Shown here piece by piece: positions 8,548 through 17,106 of a stretch of DNA of 64,000 nucleotides. This DNA comes from Streptomyces sp. NBC_01264. Its GTDB lineage: Bacteria > Actinomycetota > Actinomycetes > Streptomycetales > Streptomycetaceae. The stretch spans positions 1,922,001 through 1,986,000 of the forward strand of contig NZ_JAPEOX010000002.1 in the NCBI RefSeq assembly GCF_026340675.1, written 5' to 3'. The notes beneath the pieces were generated by a model. The model searched no databases. It saw only the letters and a program-made list of their open reading frames with translations, and had not been told where the DNA came from. The first letter of the stretch is position 1. Each line of letters begins with the position of its first letter. The position numbers and the translations under genes are program-made.

Positions 8548-9420
8548 ATGGCACACCGAGGAGACACCGGCCTGCCGGGGGCCCTTGACGGCGCGGCGCC
8601 GGGGCCCCGGTCCGCGGGCAGTTGGGACTCGGCCCTGTCGGCCAAGGAGTTCGTGGCGGTCGAGGGCGCCGGGTTCGACCCGGTCGGGCAGGTCCTCGGC
8701 ACCGCCGTCTTCGGCATTGGGTACACCAGGCTCTGGGGCTGCCCGGGCGCCTGGTCGGTCACGGACGGGGCGAAGAAGCCCTCCTCCGCGTGGACCGCCT
8801 CCTACTCCCAGTTGACGCGGACCTTGTACACGGCCCGCCGGCTGGCACTCTCCCGGGCGGTGGCCGAGTGCCGCGCGCTCGGTGGCGACGGGATCGTCGG
8901 CGTGGATCTGCGGGTCTCCGAATTCGCCGCGGAAACGCTGGAGTTCACCGCAATCGGCACCGCGGTCCGGGCCCGCTCCCGCGTCCGCCCGCGCGAGCCC
9001 TTCACCTCACACCTCGGCGGGCAGGACTTCGCCCGGCTCGTGCACTCCGGATGGATTCCCGCCGCACTGGCCTTCGGCATCGCGATCGACACCCGCCACG
9101 ACGACTGGCGCACCTCCCGCCTGTCCCGCCTGACGGCCGGGAACCAGGAGGTCGACGGGTACACCCAACTGGTCGGCCACGTCCGCCACAGGGCCCGCGA
9201 ACAGCTGACCGAGGACGTGGCCCGGCACGGCGCCGACGGGGTGGTGGTGGACGACATCGCACTCCGGGTGCGCGAGAACGAGTGCCCCTCCCTCGGGTAC
9301 GCGCGCGACTTCGTCGCGGAGGCCGTCCTCGTCGGCACCGCCGTCGCCCGGTTCGGCCGCTCCGCGCGGCCCGCCGGACCCGGACCACTGACCATCATGC
9401 GACTGGAACGTGAGCACTGA
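8548..9420 (+). CDS. Tandem YbjQ (UPF0145, heavy-metal-binding-like) domain protein
   Basis: A 290-residue protein with two copies of a YbjQ-type domain. Copy 1 (about residues 20-140) has VLGTAVFGIGY, ALSRAVAECRALGGDGIVGVDL and LEFTAIGTAV; copy 2 (about 150-275) repeats the plan, with ARHGADGVVVDDIAL and AEAVLVGTAV. YbjQ is a small pentamer-forming fold named heavy-metal-binding, but its function is not established, and I see no Cys/His cluster that would prove metal binding. It is first in a run of four same-strand genes that includes a second, interrupted copy. Confidence 0.75.
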   Translation: MAHRGDTGLPGALDGAAPGPRSAGSWDSALSAKEFVAVEGAGFDPVGQVLGTAVFGIGYTRLWGCPGAWSVTDGAKKPSSAWTASYSQLTRTLYTARRLALSRAVAECRALGGDGIVGVDLRVSEFAAETLEFTAIGTAVRARSRVRPREPFTSHLGGQDFARLVHSGWIPAALAFGIAIDTRHDDWRTSRLSRLTAGNQEVDGYTQLVGHVRHRAREQLTEDVARHGADGVVVDDIALRVRENECPSLGYARDFVAEAVLVGTAVARFGRSARPAGPGPLTIMRLEREH

Positions 9421-9421
9421 G

Positions 9422-9937
9422 ATGACCGAGAGCACAGGGCGGGCAGGGGCGAGGCAGGGGATACCGGAGGACGCGATGCGCCGACTGGCACAGCTCCGGC
9501 CCGGGGAAAGGGGCTCGCTCTTCACCTCGGACCTGTCGGTGAACGAGTTCCTGCTGGTGCGCGAGGCCGGCTTCCGCCCCCTCGGCCTGGTCCTGGGCAC
9601 CTCCGTCTACCACGTGGGCATCCAGCTCGGCCGGTGGACGAAGAACCAGGAACTGACCAAGCTGTCGCAGGCCATGTACGAGGCCCGCGAACTGGCGATG
9701 AGCCGGATGGAGGCCGAGGCGAGCGCCCTGGGGGCGGACGGGATCGTGGGGGTGCGCCTCGACATCGAGTTCAAGGAGTTCGGCTCGGACATCGCTGAGT
9801 TCATCGCGGTCGGCACCGCAGTGAAGGCGGACGGCGCCGACCCGGGTCCGGCCGGGACCTGGCTCAACAACAAGGGCAAGCCCTTCACCTCGAACCTGTC
9901 CGGCCAGGACTTCTGGACCCTGGTCCGCGCCGGGTAG
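9422..9937 (+). CDS. YbjQ-domain protein, N-terminal part of a gene split by an amber codon
   Basis: One full YbjQ domain (VLGTSVYHVGIQ, LAMSRMEAEASALGADGIVGVRL, AEFIAVGTAV), then FTSNLSGQDFWTLVRAG and a TAG stop at 9935-9937. The upstream paralogue reads FTSHLGGQDFARLVHSGWIP at the same place and continues into a second domain. Here the second domain also follows in the same frame. The ATG at 9422 directly follows the previous stop codon; a GTG at 9410 is an alternative start. Confidence 0.7.
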   Translation: MTESTGRAGARQGIPEDAMRRLAQLRPGERGSLFTSDLSVNEFLLVREAGFRPLGLVLGTSVYHVGIQLGRWTKNQELTKLSQAMYEARELAMSRMEAEASALGADGIVGVRLDIEFKEFGSDIAEFIAVGTAVKADGADPGPAGTWLNNKGKPFTSNLSGQDFWTLVRAG

Positions 9938-9949
9938 GCACCGCTGGAC

Positions 9950-10264
9950 ATGGTCATGGGGTCGTGCGTCTACCACGTGGCGCACCAGCGCTTCACCCAG
10001 GCCCTGTCCACCGCCGGCCGCAACGTAGAGATCGAGCCCTTCACCCAGGCCCTCTACGACGCACGTGAGTTGGCGATGAGCCGGATGCGGGCCGAGGCGA
10101 CGGCCCTGGAGGCCGAGGGGATCGTGGCGGTCCAGTTGAGGCAGCACACCCACAGCTGGGGGTCGCACACCACCGAGTTCTTCGCCATCGGGACCGCGGT
10201 ACGCCCGCTGCGCGCCGACCACGTCATCGACCGGCCGACCATGGTGCTGGGCCTCGATGACTGA
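9950..10264 (+). CDS. YbjQ-domain protein, C-terminal part downstream of the amber codon
   Basis: A second YbjQ domain in the same frame as the preceding fragment: VMGSCVYHVAHQRF, LAMSRMRAEATALEAEGIVAVQL, TEFFAIGTAV. The first possible start is ATG 9950, with no good ribosome-binding site, and it lies inside the domain's first strand. It is more likely the second half of a broken or readthrough-dependent gene than an independent gene. It overlaps the next gene by 8 nt. Confidence 0.6.
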   Translation: MVMGSCVYHVAHQRFTQALSTAGRNVEIEPFTQALYDARELAMSRMRAEATALEAEGIVAVQLRQHTHSWGSHTTEFFAIGTAVRPLRADHVIDRPTMVLGLDD

Positions 10265-10742
10265 CCTGCCCGAGGTGCCCGAAGTCCCGGAGCTGCCCGA
10301 TGTCCCGGAGGTGGCCGAAATGCCGGAGACCGACGTGGAGTTGCTGGCCGCGGCGCTGCGCAGCGACCAGGCGGACCTGAGCCTGCACGTCGGAGTCCTG
10401 GCGGCGGACCTGGCGCAATCCCTGCCGCCCGGCGCCGTACGGGTCGACCGCAGGCGTTCGGTCGCGGACCGCCTCGCCGGGCGCGAGGGCACGGTCACCG
10501 CGCTGGACGTCTCGCTCGGCGGGCAACGGCTGTCGCTGCGGACGGATCGGGGCCGGGTGGACGGGGAGATCTGCCACGAGGTACGGGGCATCGTGCTCTC
10601 CCGCCGCCAGGTGGGCCTGGACGAGTGGATCGAGGCCCTGGCCCGGTCCCTGGCCGACGCGGCGGCCTCCAGCGCCCGCGCCCGCGAGGCCGTCGAGCGC
10701 TATCTGACCCGTCCCACCGGCGCGCCGTGGTGGGGCGGGTAG
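10257..10742 (+). CDS. Hypothetical protein with acidic xPE-repeat N-terminus
   Basis: A 161-residue protein of unknown function. Residues 3-24 are short Pro-Glu repeats (LPEVPEVPELPDVPEVAE), followed by a soluble alpha/beta region ending WIEALARSLADAAASSARAREAVERYL, which is probably helical. Its start overlaps the YbjQ fragment by 8 nt, so it belongs to that operon. The last 43 nt overlap the convergent FAD monooxygenase gene. I do not recognise a named domain. Confidence 0.65.
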   Translation: MTDLPEVPEVPELPDVPEVAEMPETDVELLAAALRSDQADLSLHVGVLAADLAQSLPPGAVRVDRRRSVADRLAGREGTVTALDVSLGGQRLSLRTDRGRVDGEICHEVRGIVLSRRQVGLDEWIEALARSLADAAASSARAREAVERYLTRPTGAPWWGG

Positions 10743-12190
10743 GCGGTGGCGTAGGGGCTCTCCGGGAGGTGCCGCTTGGTCAGGACGCGGACCACGGTGA
10801 CGGGGTCGAGCAGGGTGGTCGGCGGGCTGGTCAGCGACAGCACCCCGAAGAAGCGCGCGGCGATCACCCGGTCGGTGTTGGCGCCCGCCATCACCTTGGA
10901 CATGTAGCGCTGCAGGATCCGCGTGGCCCGGTCCGGCGACGGCCCCTCCGTCACCGGGTACCGCATGTCCTCGCTGGTGGCGATCTGCCAGGGCACGGCG
11001 GCCACCGCGCCGGTCCGGCGCTGGATGCGGCGGGTGCCCGCGGCGATCTCCGCGGGCGTCAGGGTACGGATCTCCTTGGCCAGGGCCTCCGCGGCGAGCG
11101 CGGCGACCGTCATCCCGTGTCCGTACACGGGGTTGACCCGGCAGGCGGCGTCACCGAGGACCAGGAACCCGGCCGGCCAGCGCTCCAGGCGCTCGTAGTG
11201 GCGCCATTCGTTCGCCGTGTTGCGGAAGGCGGTGGGCGAGGACAGCGGGACCGCGTCCCGGATGGCGTCGTAGAGGGCCGGACTGCGCAGGCTCCGGGCG
11301 AACGGGAGGAACTCCTCGTCCCGTACGGACGGGGCGTGTTCGCCGTTCCCGACCAGGGTCACCAGCCAGCGGTCCCCGTCGAGCGGGACCAGCACTCCGC
11401 CGCGCGGGAGTTCGGGCCGGCCCTGGACGTACAGGCCCTGCCAGCGCCGTCCGGGATCGTGCGGTATCTCGAAGTACCGGCTGGAGTACCCGAGATGGGA
11501 GTCGCAACGGGTGACTTGCGGAGCCGGGTGGCCGAGCGCCGTGAGCCAGGCGGGCGCCTTGGAGGTGCGGCCGGTGGCGTCGACGACGAGGGCCGCGGCG
11601 ATCCGCTCGCCGCCGCGCAGTTCCACGCCGGTGACGGTACGCCCGTCCGGCCCGGCCAGGAGTCCGGCGGCGGCCGCGCCGGCCCGGACCCGGACGCGCG
11701 GGTTGCGCAGCACTTCCCCCCGCACCGCCGATTCGAGCAGCTCCCGGCTCGCGAGCAGCACCCTGGCCCCCGACACCGGCCCGAACCAGTCGGCCGGGGA
11801 GAGCCAGAGGAAGTCGCGCGGGGAGTCGTAGAGGCCCGCCCCCGCGGCCACCAGCGTGCCGGTGATGCCCGGCAGCATCCGTTCGATCAGCTCCACACCC
11901 CGCGACCACAGGACATGCACGTGCCGGGACTGGGGCACTCCGGGCCTGAACACCGGCTCGCCCTCGGGTAGTTCGTCCCGCTCGATCACGGTGACCCGGC
12001 GAAACCGCATCGCGAGCACCCGCGCGGCCAGCAGCCCGGCCATGCCCGCGCCGAGGACCACGGCGTGGTCCCCGGCGCTGTGGTCGGCACTGTGGTCGGA
12101 GCCGTGATCGGCACTGTGGTCGGCGCGGCCCTCGGGATCGGCCTGCGGGCCGGTGGTACGTAGGTGGTTGTCCGTTGCGTCGTCGTCCAT
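10700..12190 (-). CDS. FAD-dependent monooxygenase/oxidoreductase
   Basis: A 496-residue flavoprotein. The Rossmann dinucleotide motif VVLGAGMAGLLAARVLA is near residues 44-60, followed by VTVIERDELPE (ribose-binding acidic residue). The second FAD motif is VLGDAACRVNPVYGHGMTVA near residue 350, with the GD and P typical of the group A hydroxylase or geranylgeranyl-reductase-like fold. The substrate is unknown. Before the Rossmann fold there is an odd His/Asp-rich stretch of ADHS-type repeats (residues about 23-42), encoded by near-repeats at 12065-12126. The 3' end overlaps the plus-strand gene by 43 nt. Confidence 0.82.
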   Translation of the reverse strand: MDDDATDNHLRTTGPQADPEGRADHSADHGSDHSADHSAGDHAVVLGAGMAGLLAARVLAMRFRRVTVIERDELPEGEPVFRPGVPQSRHVHVLWSRGVELIERMLPGITGTLVAAGAGLYDSPRDFLWLSPADWFGPVSGARVLLASRELLESAVRGEVLRNPRVRVRAGAAAAGLLAGPDGRTVTGVELRGGERIAAALVVDATGRTSKAPAWLTALGHPAPQVTRCDSHLGYSSRYFEIPHDPGRRWQGLYVQGRPELPRGGVLVPLDGDRWLVTLVGNGEHAPSVRDEEFLPFARSLRSPALYDAIRDAVPLSSPTAFRNTANEWRHYERLERWPAGFLVLGDAACRVNPVYGHGMTVAALAAEALAKEIRTLTPAEIAAGTRRIQRRTGAVAAVPWQIATSEDMRYPVTEGPSPDRATRILQRYMSKVMAGANTDRVIAARFFGVLSLTSPPTTLLDPVTVVRVLTKRHLPESPYATAYPPHHGAPVGRVR

Positions 12191-12319
12191 GCCGCCGAGT
12201 GTGGCTGCGGACGGGGCGACCTGGTCAGGGCCCGGACGGGGCGCCCGGAGGCTCGACGGGGGCGGACGGGCTCATACCGGGGCGCGCCCCCGCCCGGCCC
12301 CGCCGGACCTTCCGGCGCA

Positions 12320-13909
12320 TCAGGGGCAGAGGACGGTCCAGGTGACCTTCACATGCCCTCCGTCGTCCCCGCGGAACTCGCTCGTACGGGTCCCTGGTTG
12401 ATCGGTGTACGGATCCCACGCCACGGTGCCCCGGGCGACCAGGTCGTCGGCCGAGGAGGCGTCGTAGTCCCAGAGGAAGACGCCGATCTCGAACGGCCCG
12501 GGCCCGTACGTGGTCCCCGAGCCGACGCGCTGGTAGAAGTACGGGTCGGGGTTGGTGCGGTTGCCCTGGTTGGGGAAGGTCGACGGGTCCGAGCCGGAGC
12601 GCGACCACACGGCGGTGCGCGCGCCGTCGCCGGTCCGGACCGCGATGTCCCCGTAGAGCGCGGGGCGGGTCGTGCCGTCGTCGAAGTAGGTCAACTCCGC
12701 CTGGTCCACCCGGACCAGGCAGGCGGGGACGCCCTGCGCCGGGGTGACGGTGTAGGTGACGGAGGCTTCGCCGCCGTCCACACCGGCCATCCTGGCGGTG
12801 AACCGGCCGAAGCCCAGGGACGGTTCCCAGTGGACCCGGCCGGCGGCCATCACGTCGTCGTTGTTCCCGGCGCTGTAGTCGGCGTCGACGAGGTAGGCGG
12901 TGACGGTCGCCCGGCCGCTGAACACTTGCCCCCTCGTGGAGTCGTCGAGCCCGAACCAGGGATCGTGGTCCGGGAAGGCGGTGGCGCCGGACCGGTGCCG
13001 GTGCCACAGGGAGCGGGCGATCCCGTCGGTGGTCAGGGTGAGGCCGTCGTACAGCTCGGGTCCGCTCTCCCCGCTGGAGGTGAACCGGGCCGAGTCCACG
13101 GTGATCCGGAACGGCCCCGTCTTCAACTCCACTTCACTGACCGGGTCCTTGGAGAACTCGGCGACGATCTGCCGACGGACCCAGTCGTTGCCGAGCAGCC
13201 CGTAGTGCGAGGGGCAGCCGCTGTCACCCACCGGGAGGACGTGGTTGACGGCTCCCGCCAGCTCGGTGGAACGCGGGGCGCGACTGTCGCCGGGCGGGAT
13301 CTGCTGGTCACAGGTGGAGCTGAAGGTGGTGTAGCGGGTGGCACCCGGGGTTTCGTCGCCCGCGTTGAGGGAGCTCAGGAAAGGGCTGCCGGGGGTCATG
13401 TCCGCGAGCGAGGCCGCGTGGATGTCGCAGAAGGTGGCGAAGGGCCCGCAGGGCGCGGCGTCCCCCGCACCGTGGTTGGGACCGCCGAGCGAGACCCAGG
13501 CCCGGACCCGGGAACTCCCGCCGTCCTTCAGGTACTTGCGTGTCAGAAGCGATCCCATGCTGTGAGCGACCACATCGACGGGGCGGCTACCGAACTGCTC
13601 GGTGAGAAAGGCGCCGAAGCGGGCGGCATTGGCGTCGTTGGTGGCTGCCCAGTCGTAACCGAACTCGGCGAGGTCACCGGCGAGCCACCCCTGGGCGAGC
13701 AGATGGTCCTCCAGCCCGTCGAGGGAGGCCGCGGTGTCCCCGAACCCGTGCACGAGGACGACCGGCGTACGCCGCTGCGCCCGGGCAGCACTCTCCGCGG
13801 CCTGCGTCGCCCGCGCCGTCGGGGCGGTGAGCAGGGTGGCGACGAGCGCCACGACGGCGACGACGAGCATCGTGAACAGCAGCGGAACGGGCAGGGCGGA
13901 TCTGCGCAT
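12320..13909 (-). CDS. Secreted alpha/beta-hydrolase (lipase/esterase) with duplicated C-terminal domain
   Basis: A 529-residue exported protein. A signal peptide or anchor (MRRSALPVPLLFTMLVVAVVALV) precedes a class 2 lipase-like catalytic domain: VVLVHGFGD holds the oxyanion loop and VVAHSMGSL the nucleophile Ser (about residue 120). Paired cysteines (CGPFATFC, CDQQ, GCPSH) suit an extracellular enzyme. The last 260 residues hold two related beta-rich modules; compare YLVDADYSAGNNDDVMA with VFLWDYDASSADDLVA, each followed by a G-x-V-x-W-x-P strand. They may bind substrate or calcium (Asp-rich loops). No close operon partner is evident. Confidence 0.82.
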   Translation of the reverse strand: MRRSALPVPLLFTMLVVAVVALVATLLTAPTARATQAAESAARAQRRTPVVLVHGFGDTAASLDGLEDHLLAQGWLAGDLAEFGYDWAATNDANAARFGAFLTEQFGSRPVDVVAHSMGSLLTRKYLKDGGSSRVRAWVSLGGPNHGAGDAAPCGPFATFCDIHAASLADMTPGSPFLSSLNAGDETPGATRYTTFSSTCDQQIPPGDSRAPRSTELAGAVNHVLPVGDSGCPSHYGLLGNDWVRRQIVAEFSKDPVSEVELKTGPFRITVDSARFTSSGESGPELYDGLTLTTDGIARSLWHRHRSGATAFPDHDPWFGLDDSTRGQVFSGRATVTAYLVDADYSAGNNDDVMAAGRVHWEPSLGFGRFTARMAGVDGGEASVTYTVTPAQGVPACLVRVDQAELTYFDDGTTRPALYGDIAVRTGDGARTAVWSRSGSDPSTFPNQGNRTNPDPYFYQRVGSGTTYGPGPFEIGVFLWDYDASSADDLVARGTVAWDPYTDQPGTRTSEFRGDDGGHVKVTWTVLCP

Positions 13910-13987
13910 GGCTCTCCCAGGGGATGCGGCGGGATGCGGCCCGACAGCCTGAAGTGACTGGCGAGTAGCAAGTTAGCCCCCGGGGAT

Positions 13988-14947
13988 TCAGCGCGATAGA
14001 GCCGCGTACGAGACTCCGGTGAGCTTTTCGGAGGCGGCCCAGAGCCGTTCGCCGGACTTGTCGTCCAGGGTCCATTTCGCCCGCCAGGAGCGGTGCGGCG
14101 CGCCACGAATGCTGAACCGCGGCCCGATGAACTCGTCCGGCCGGACCCCGGGGGCGGTGGCCGCGTACAGGGTCGGCAGCGCGCCGGAGGCCGCGGACTG
14201 GGCGATGACCCCGTTGCCGATGAGGATGCCGAGTCCGTTGGCGGCGACCGCGAGCCGCGAGGTGAGGGTGGTGCCCGCCTGCGGGGCTGCGGCGACGTGC
14301 AGATTGGTGGCGGAGTACCCGGGGTGTGCGGCGGCCGCGACGATCCCGGATCCGGCGGCCGCGAGGCGCCGGGCGAGCTCGTGGGTGAAGAGCAGGTTCG
14401 CGGTCTTGGAACGGCCGTAGGCGATCCAACGCCGGTAGCTCCGTTCCCCGTTGAGGTCCTCGTGGTCCACGTCGCCGAGGGCGTGGAAGCCGCTGGAGAG
14501 GTTGACGATCCGGGCTCCGGGCGGGGCGGCGAGGAGGTGCGGCAGCAGGAGCCCGGTGAGGGCGAAGTGCCCGAGGTGGTTGACCCCGAACTGCGTCTCG
14601 AACCCGTCGGCGGTGCGGCCGTAGGGCAGGGCCATCACGCCGGCGTTGTTGACGAGCAGGTCAAGGGTCCCGTCCCGCCGCCGCCCGAACGCGGCCGCGA
14701 ACTCCCGGACGGAGGCCAGATCGGCAAGGTCCAGCGCCATGAACTCCACGTCGGCACTTGCCACTTCCGCACGCAGCGCGACCTCGGCGGCCCGCCCCCT
14801 GGCCGCGCTCCGGCAGGCCAGCACCACCGAGGCTCCGTGGCGCGCGAGTTCCTTGGCAGCGGCGTACCCGATCCCGCTGTTGCCTCCGGTGACGACGGCC
14901 GTCCGCCCGCTCTGATCCGGAATCCGGGTTGCGTCCCAGCCCGCCAT
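13988..14947 (-). CDS. Short-chain dehydrogenase/reductase
   Basis: A 319-residue SDR with the cofactor motif TGGNSGIG (residues about 20-27), NNAG at about 100 and the catalytic YGRSK (Tyr and Lys) near 180; LSSG supplies the catalytic Ser. The length and the PGYSATNL segment match the retinol-dehydrogenase-like oxidoreductases common in Streptomyces. The substrate is unknown. It is a single gene transcribed towards the lipase gene, with a gap of 78 nt. Confidence 0.88.
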   Translation of the reverse strand: MAGWDATRIPDQSGRTAVVTGGNSGIGYAAAKELARHGASVVLACRSAARGRAAEVALRAEVASADVEFMALDLADLASVREFAAAFGRRRDGTLDLLVNNAGVMALPYGRTADGFETQFGVNHLGHFALTGLLLPHLLAAPPGARIVNLSSGFHALGDVDHEDLNGERSYRRWIAYGRSKTANLLFTHELARRLAAAGSGIVAAAAHPGYSATNLHVAAAPQAGTTLTSRLAVAANGLGILIGNGVIAQSAASGALPTLYAATAPGVRPDEFIGPRFSIRGAPHRSWRAKWTLDDKSGERLWAASEKLTGVSYAALSR

Positions 14948-15060
14948 GGCAACTCTCCCCTCCCGAGGACCCCACGGCCCACCGGCCCCCGCACCCTACT
15001 CCCGACCCCTCGCCCGAACCACGGCCCCGCCCACACACCGCTGCACGGCGCGAACTCCCC

Positions 15061-15345
15061 ACCCCGCCCTTCCCCAGGCGCCGCCCGGACCCCCTGGGAC
15101 TCCGCCCCAGACCCCGCGCCTCAAACGCCGGCGAGGCCGGATTTACCCGACGCCGGTTGCCCGCGCACGCAGCGCTACGCACACCGCGGTGGGATGCCCT
15201 GGGCAATCCAGCCCCGCCCGGCCCCTTCCAGCCCCTCCGGCGCTTGAGGGGTGGGGGCCCGGGGGCTGGCCCCCGGCAACGGCGCCGCACGATGAGACGG
15301 GTCCGGGGCGAAGCCCCGGGGAACGGGCGAAGGGCGGGTAGGGGA
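15061..15345. repeat. Dispersed palindromic element, locus A: two copies in inverted orientation
   Basis: The 788-nt gap between the SDR gene and cobL has no gene. Its first part holds two copies of a Streptomyces-type dispersed element. The forward core CCTCAAACGCCGG is at 15119-15131 and an inverted variant is at 15237-15249. Each is flanked by a short hairpin of the form CTGGG-x-CCCAG and by a tract resembling TACCCGCCCTTCC. The same composite recurs at about 22850-23200 and 42620-42810. Confidence 0.7.
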
Positions 15346-15456
15346 CCTCACCCCCGCGGCACTCCCCGCCTGGGCAGGACCACTGCCTGGCGACGTCCAG
15401 CCTCATCAGGGAGTCCCCCGGACGGAGCCTGGCAGAGTTCGAGGCGCAGGCCCGGG

Positions 15457-15650
<194 letters not shown>

Positions 15651-15735
15651 CGCCCCCGCGCCCCGCCCGCCAGGGGCGCAGGTCAGGCCCAGTAGGCTGC
15701 GGGTCCACCCGCTTCCGTACCCCGAGGTCCACCCA

Positions 15736-17106
15736 GTGAGCTCCGCACCGCCCCCCACCCCCGTGTCGGTCGTCGGCCTCGGCGCAGACGGCTGGGACGG
15801 GCTCACCGCCCCCGCCCGGGCCGCACTGGCCGGGGCCGAGGTGCTGATCGGCGGGCCCCGGCAGCTGGACCTGCTCCCGCCCGGGGAGTGCCGCGGCACC
15901 CGCATCGCGTGGCCCAGCCCGCTGCGCCCGGCCGTGCCGAAGCTGATGGCCGAGCACGCGGGCCGCCGCATCGCGGTGCTGGCCAGTGGCGACCCGATGT
16001 TCTACGGGATCGGCCGCGCCCTCTCCGAGGAACTCGGACCCGGCACCCTGCACGTCGTCCCGCACCCCTCCTCCGTCTCCTACGCCTGCGCCCGCCTCGG
16101 CTGGCCCGTGGAGGATACCGAGGTGGTCACAGTGGTCGGCCGCCCCGTGGCCCGGCTCGCGGCCGCGCTGTACGAGGGCCGCCGGGTGCTGGTGCTGAGC
16201 GCCGGAGCAGTGACCCCGAACGAGATCGCTGCTCTGCTTCGAGAGCGGGGCTTCGGCCCCAGTCGGATGCGCGTGCTGGAACAGCTCGGCTCCGAGCACG
16301 AGGACGCGTACGAGGGCCTCGCCCAGAGCTGGGAACACCCGCCCGGCGACCCCCTCAACGTGGTCGCCGTCGACTGCCGCCGCGACCCCCGCACCGAGAC
16401 CCCCCGGCTCGGCGCGACCCCCGGCCTGCCCGACGCCGCCTACGAGCACGACGGCCAGCTCACCAAGCGCCACGTCCGCGCCGCCACCCTGTGCGCCCTC
16501 GCCCCCGCCCCCGGCGAACTGCTGTGGGACATCGGCGGCGGCTCCGGCTCCATCGGCATCGAGTGGATGCGCACGCACCCCTCCTGCCGGGCCGTGACCG
16601 TGGAGCGGGTGACGGAGCGGGCCGCGCGCATCACCCGTAACGCGGCCGCCCTCGGCGTCCCCGGCCTGCGCGTGGTCACCGGCTCCGCGCCGGACGCGCT
16701 CGCCGGACTGCCCGCCCCCGACGCGGTGTTCATCGGCGGCGGCCTGACCGCGCCCGGCCTGCTCGACGCGGCCTGGGAGGCCCTGGCCCCCGGCGGCCGG
16801 CTCGTGGTCAACACCGTCACCCTGGAGTCGGAGGCGGTCCTCACCGACCGCTACCGCCGCCACGGCGGCGAACTCGTCAAACTGGCCGTCGCGCACGCCG
16901 TACCGGTGGGCGGTTTCACCGGCTGGCGCCAGGCGATGCCCGTCACCCAGTGGACGGTCACCAAGCCGCACCCGTCCCACCCGCACTCCCCGCCCGACCA
17001 GCTCGACCAGCTCGACCAGCTCGACCAGCTCGACCAGCCCAATCCGCTCAGCCAGCCCGACCAGCTCAGCCAGCCCGACCCCGAAATGGTGGATCAGACG
17101 ATATGA
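15736..17106 (+). CDS. cobL: Precorrin-6Y C5,15-methyltransferase (decarboxylating), CbiE-CbiT fusion
   Basis: A 456-residue bifunctional enzyme of the aerobic cobalamin pathway. The N-terminal half (VSVVGLGADGWDGL, ASGDPMFYGIGRAL, HPSSVSYACARLGWP) is the CbiE-type tetrapyrrole methylase. The C-terminal half (LWDIGGGSGSIGIEWMR, VFIGGGL) is the CbiT-type SAM methyltransferase and decarboxylase. GTG 15736 is the start nearest the first beta strand; upstream the frame runs through a hexanucleotide repeat. The last 40 residues are an unusual tail of LDQ and SQP repeats, encoded by 9-bp tandem repeats near 17001-17036. The stop overlaps cobM as ATGA, so cobL-cobM-cobK is an operon. Confidence 0.93.
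   Translation: MSSAPPPTPVSVVGLGADGWDGLTAPARAALAGAEVLIGGPRQLDLLPPGECRGTRIAWPSPLRPAVPKLMAEHAGRRIAVLASGDPMFYGIGRALSEELGPGTLHVVPHPSSVSYACARLGWPVEDTEVVTVVGRPVARLAAALYEGRRVLVLSAGAVTPNEIAALLRERGFGPSRMRVLEQLGSEHEDAYEGLAQSWEHPPGDPLNVVAVDCRRDPRTETPRLGATPGLPDAAYEHDGQLTKRHVRAATLCALAPAPGELLWDIGGGSGSIGIEWMRTHPSCRAVTVERVTERAARITRNAAALGVPGLRVVTGSAPDALAGLPAPDAVFIGGGLTAPGLLDAAWEALAPGGRLVVNTVTLESEAVLTDRYRRHGGELVKLAVAHAVPVGGFTGWRQAMPVTQWTVTKPHPSHPHSPPDQLDQLDQLDQLDQPNPLSQPDQLSQPDPEMVDQTI

Noticed and set aside
15370..15420. Segment resembling the 3' half of a cobalamin riboswitch upstream of cobL
   Set aside because: A CCACTGCC and an AGGGAGTCC occur, but the GAAGCCGGTGCGAATC part and the full B12 box are absent.
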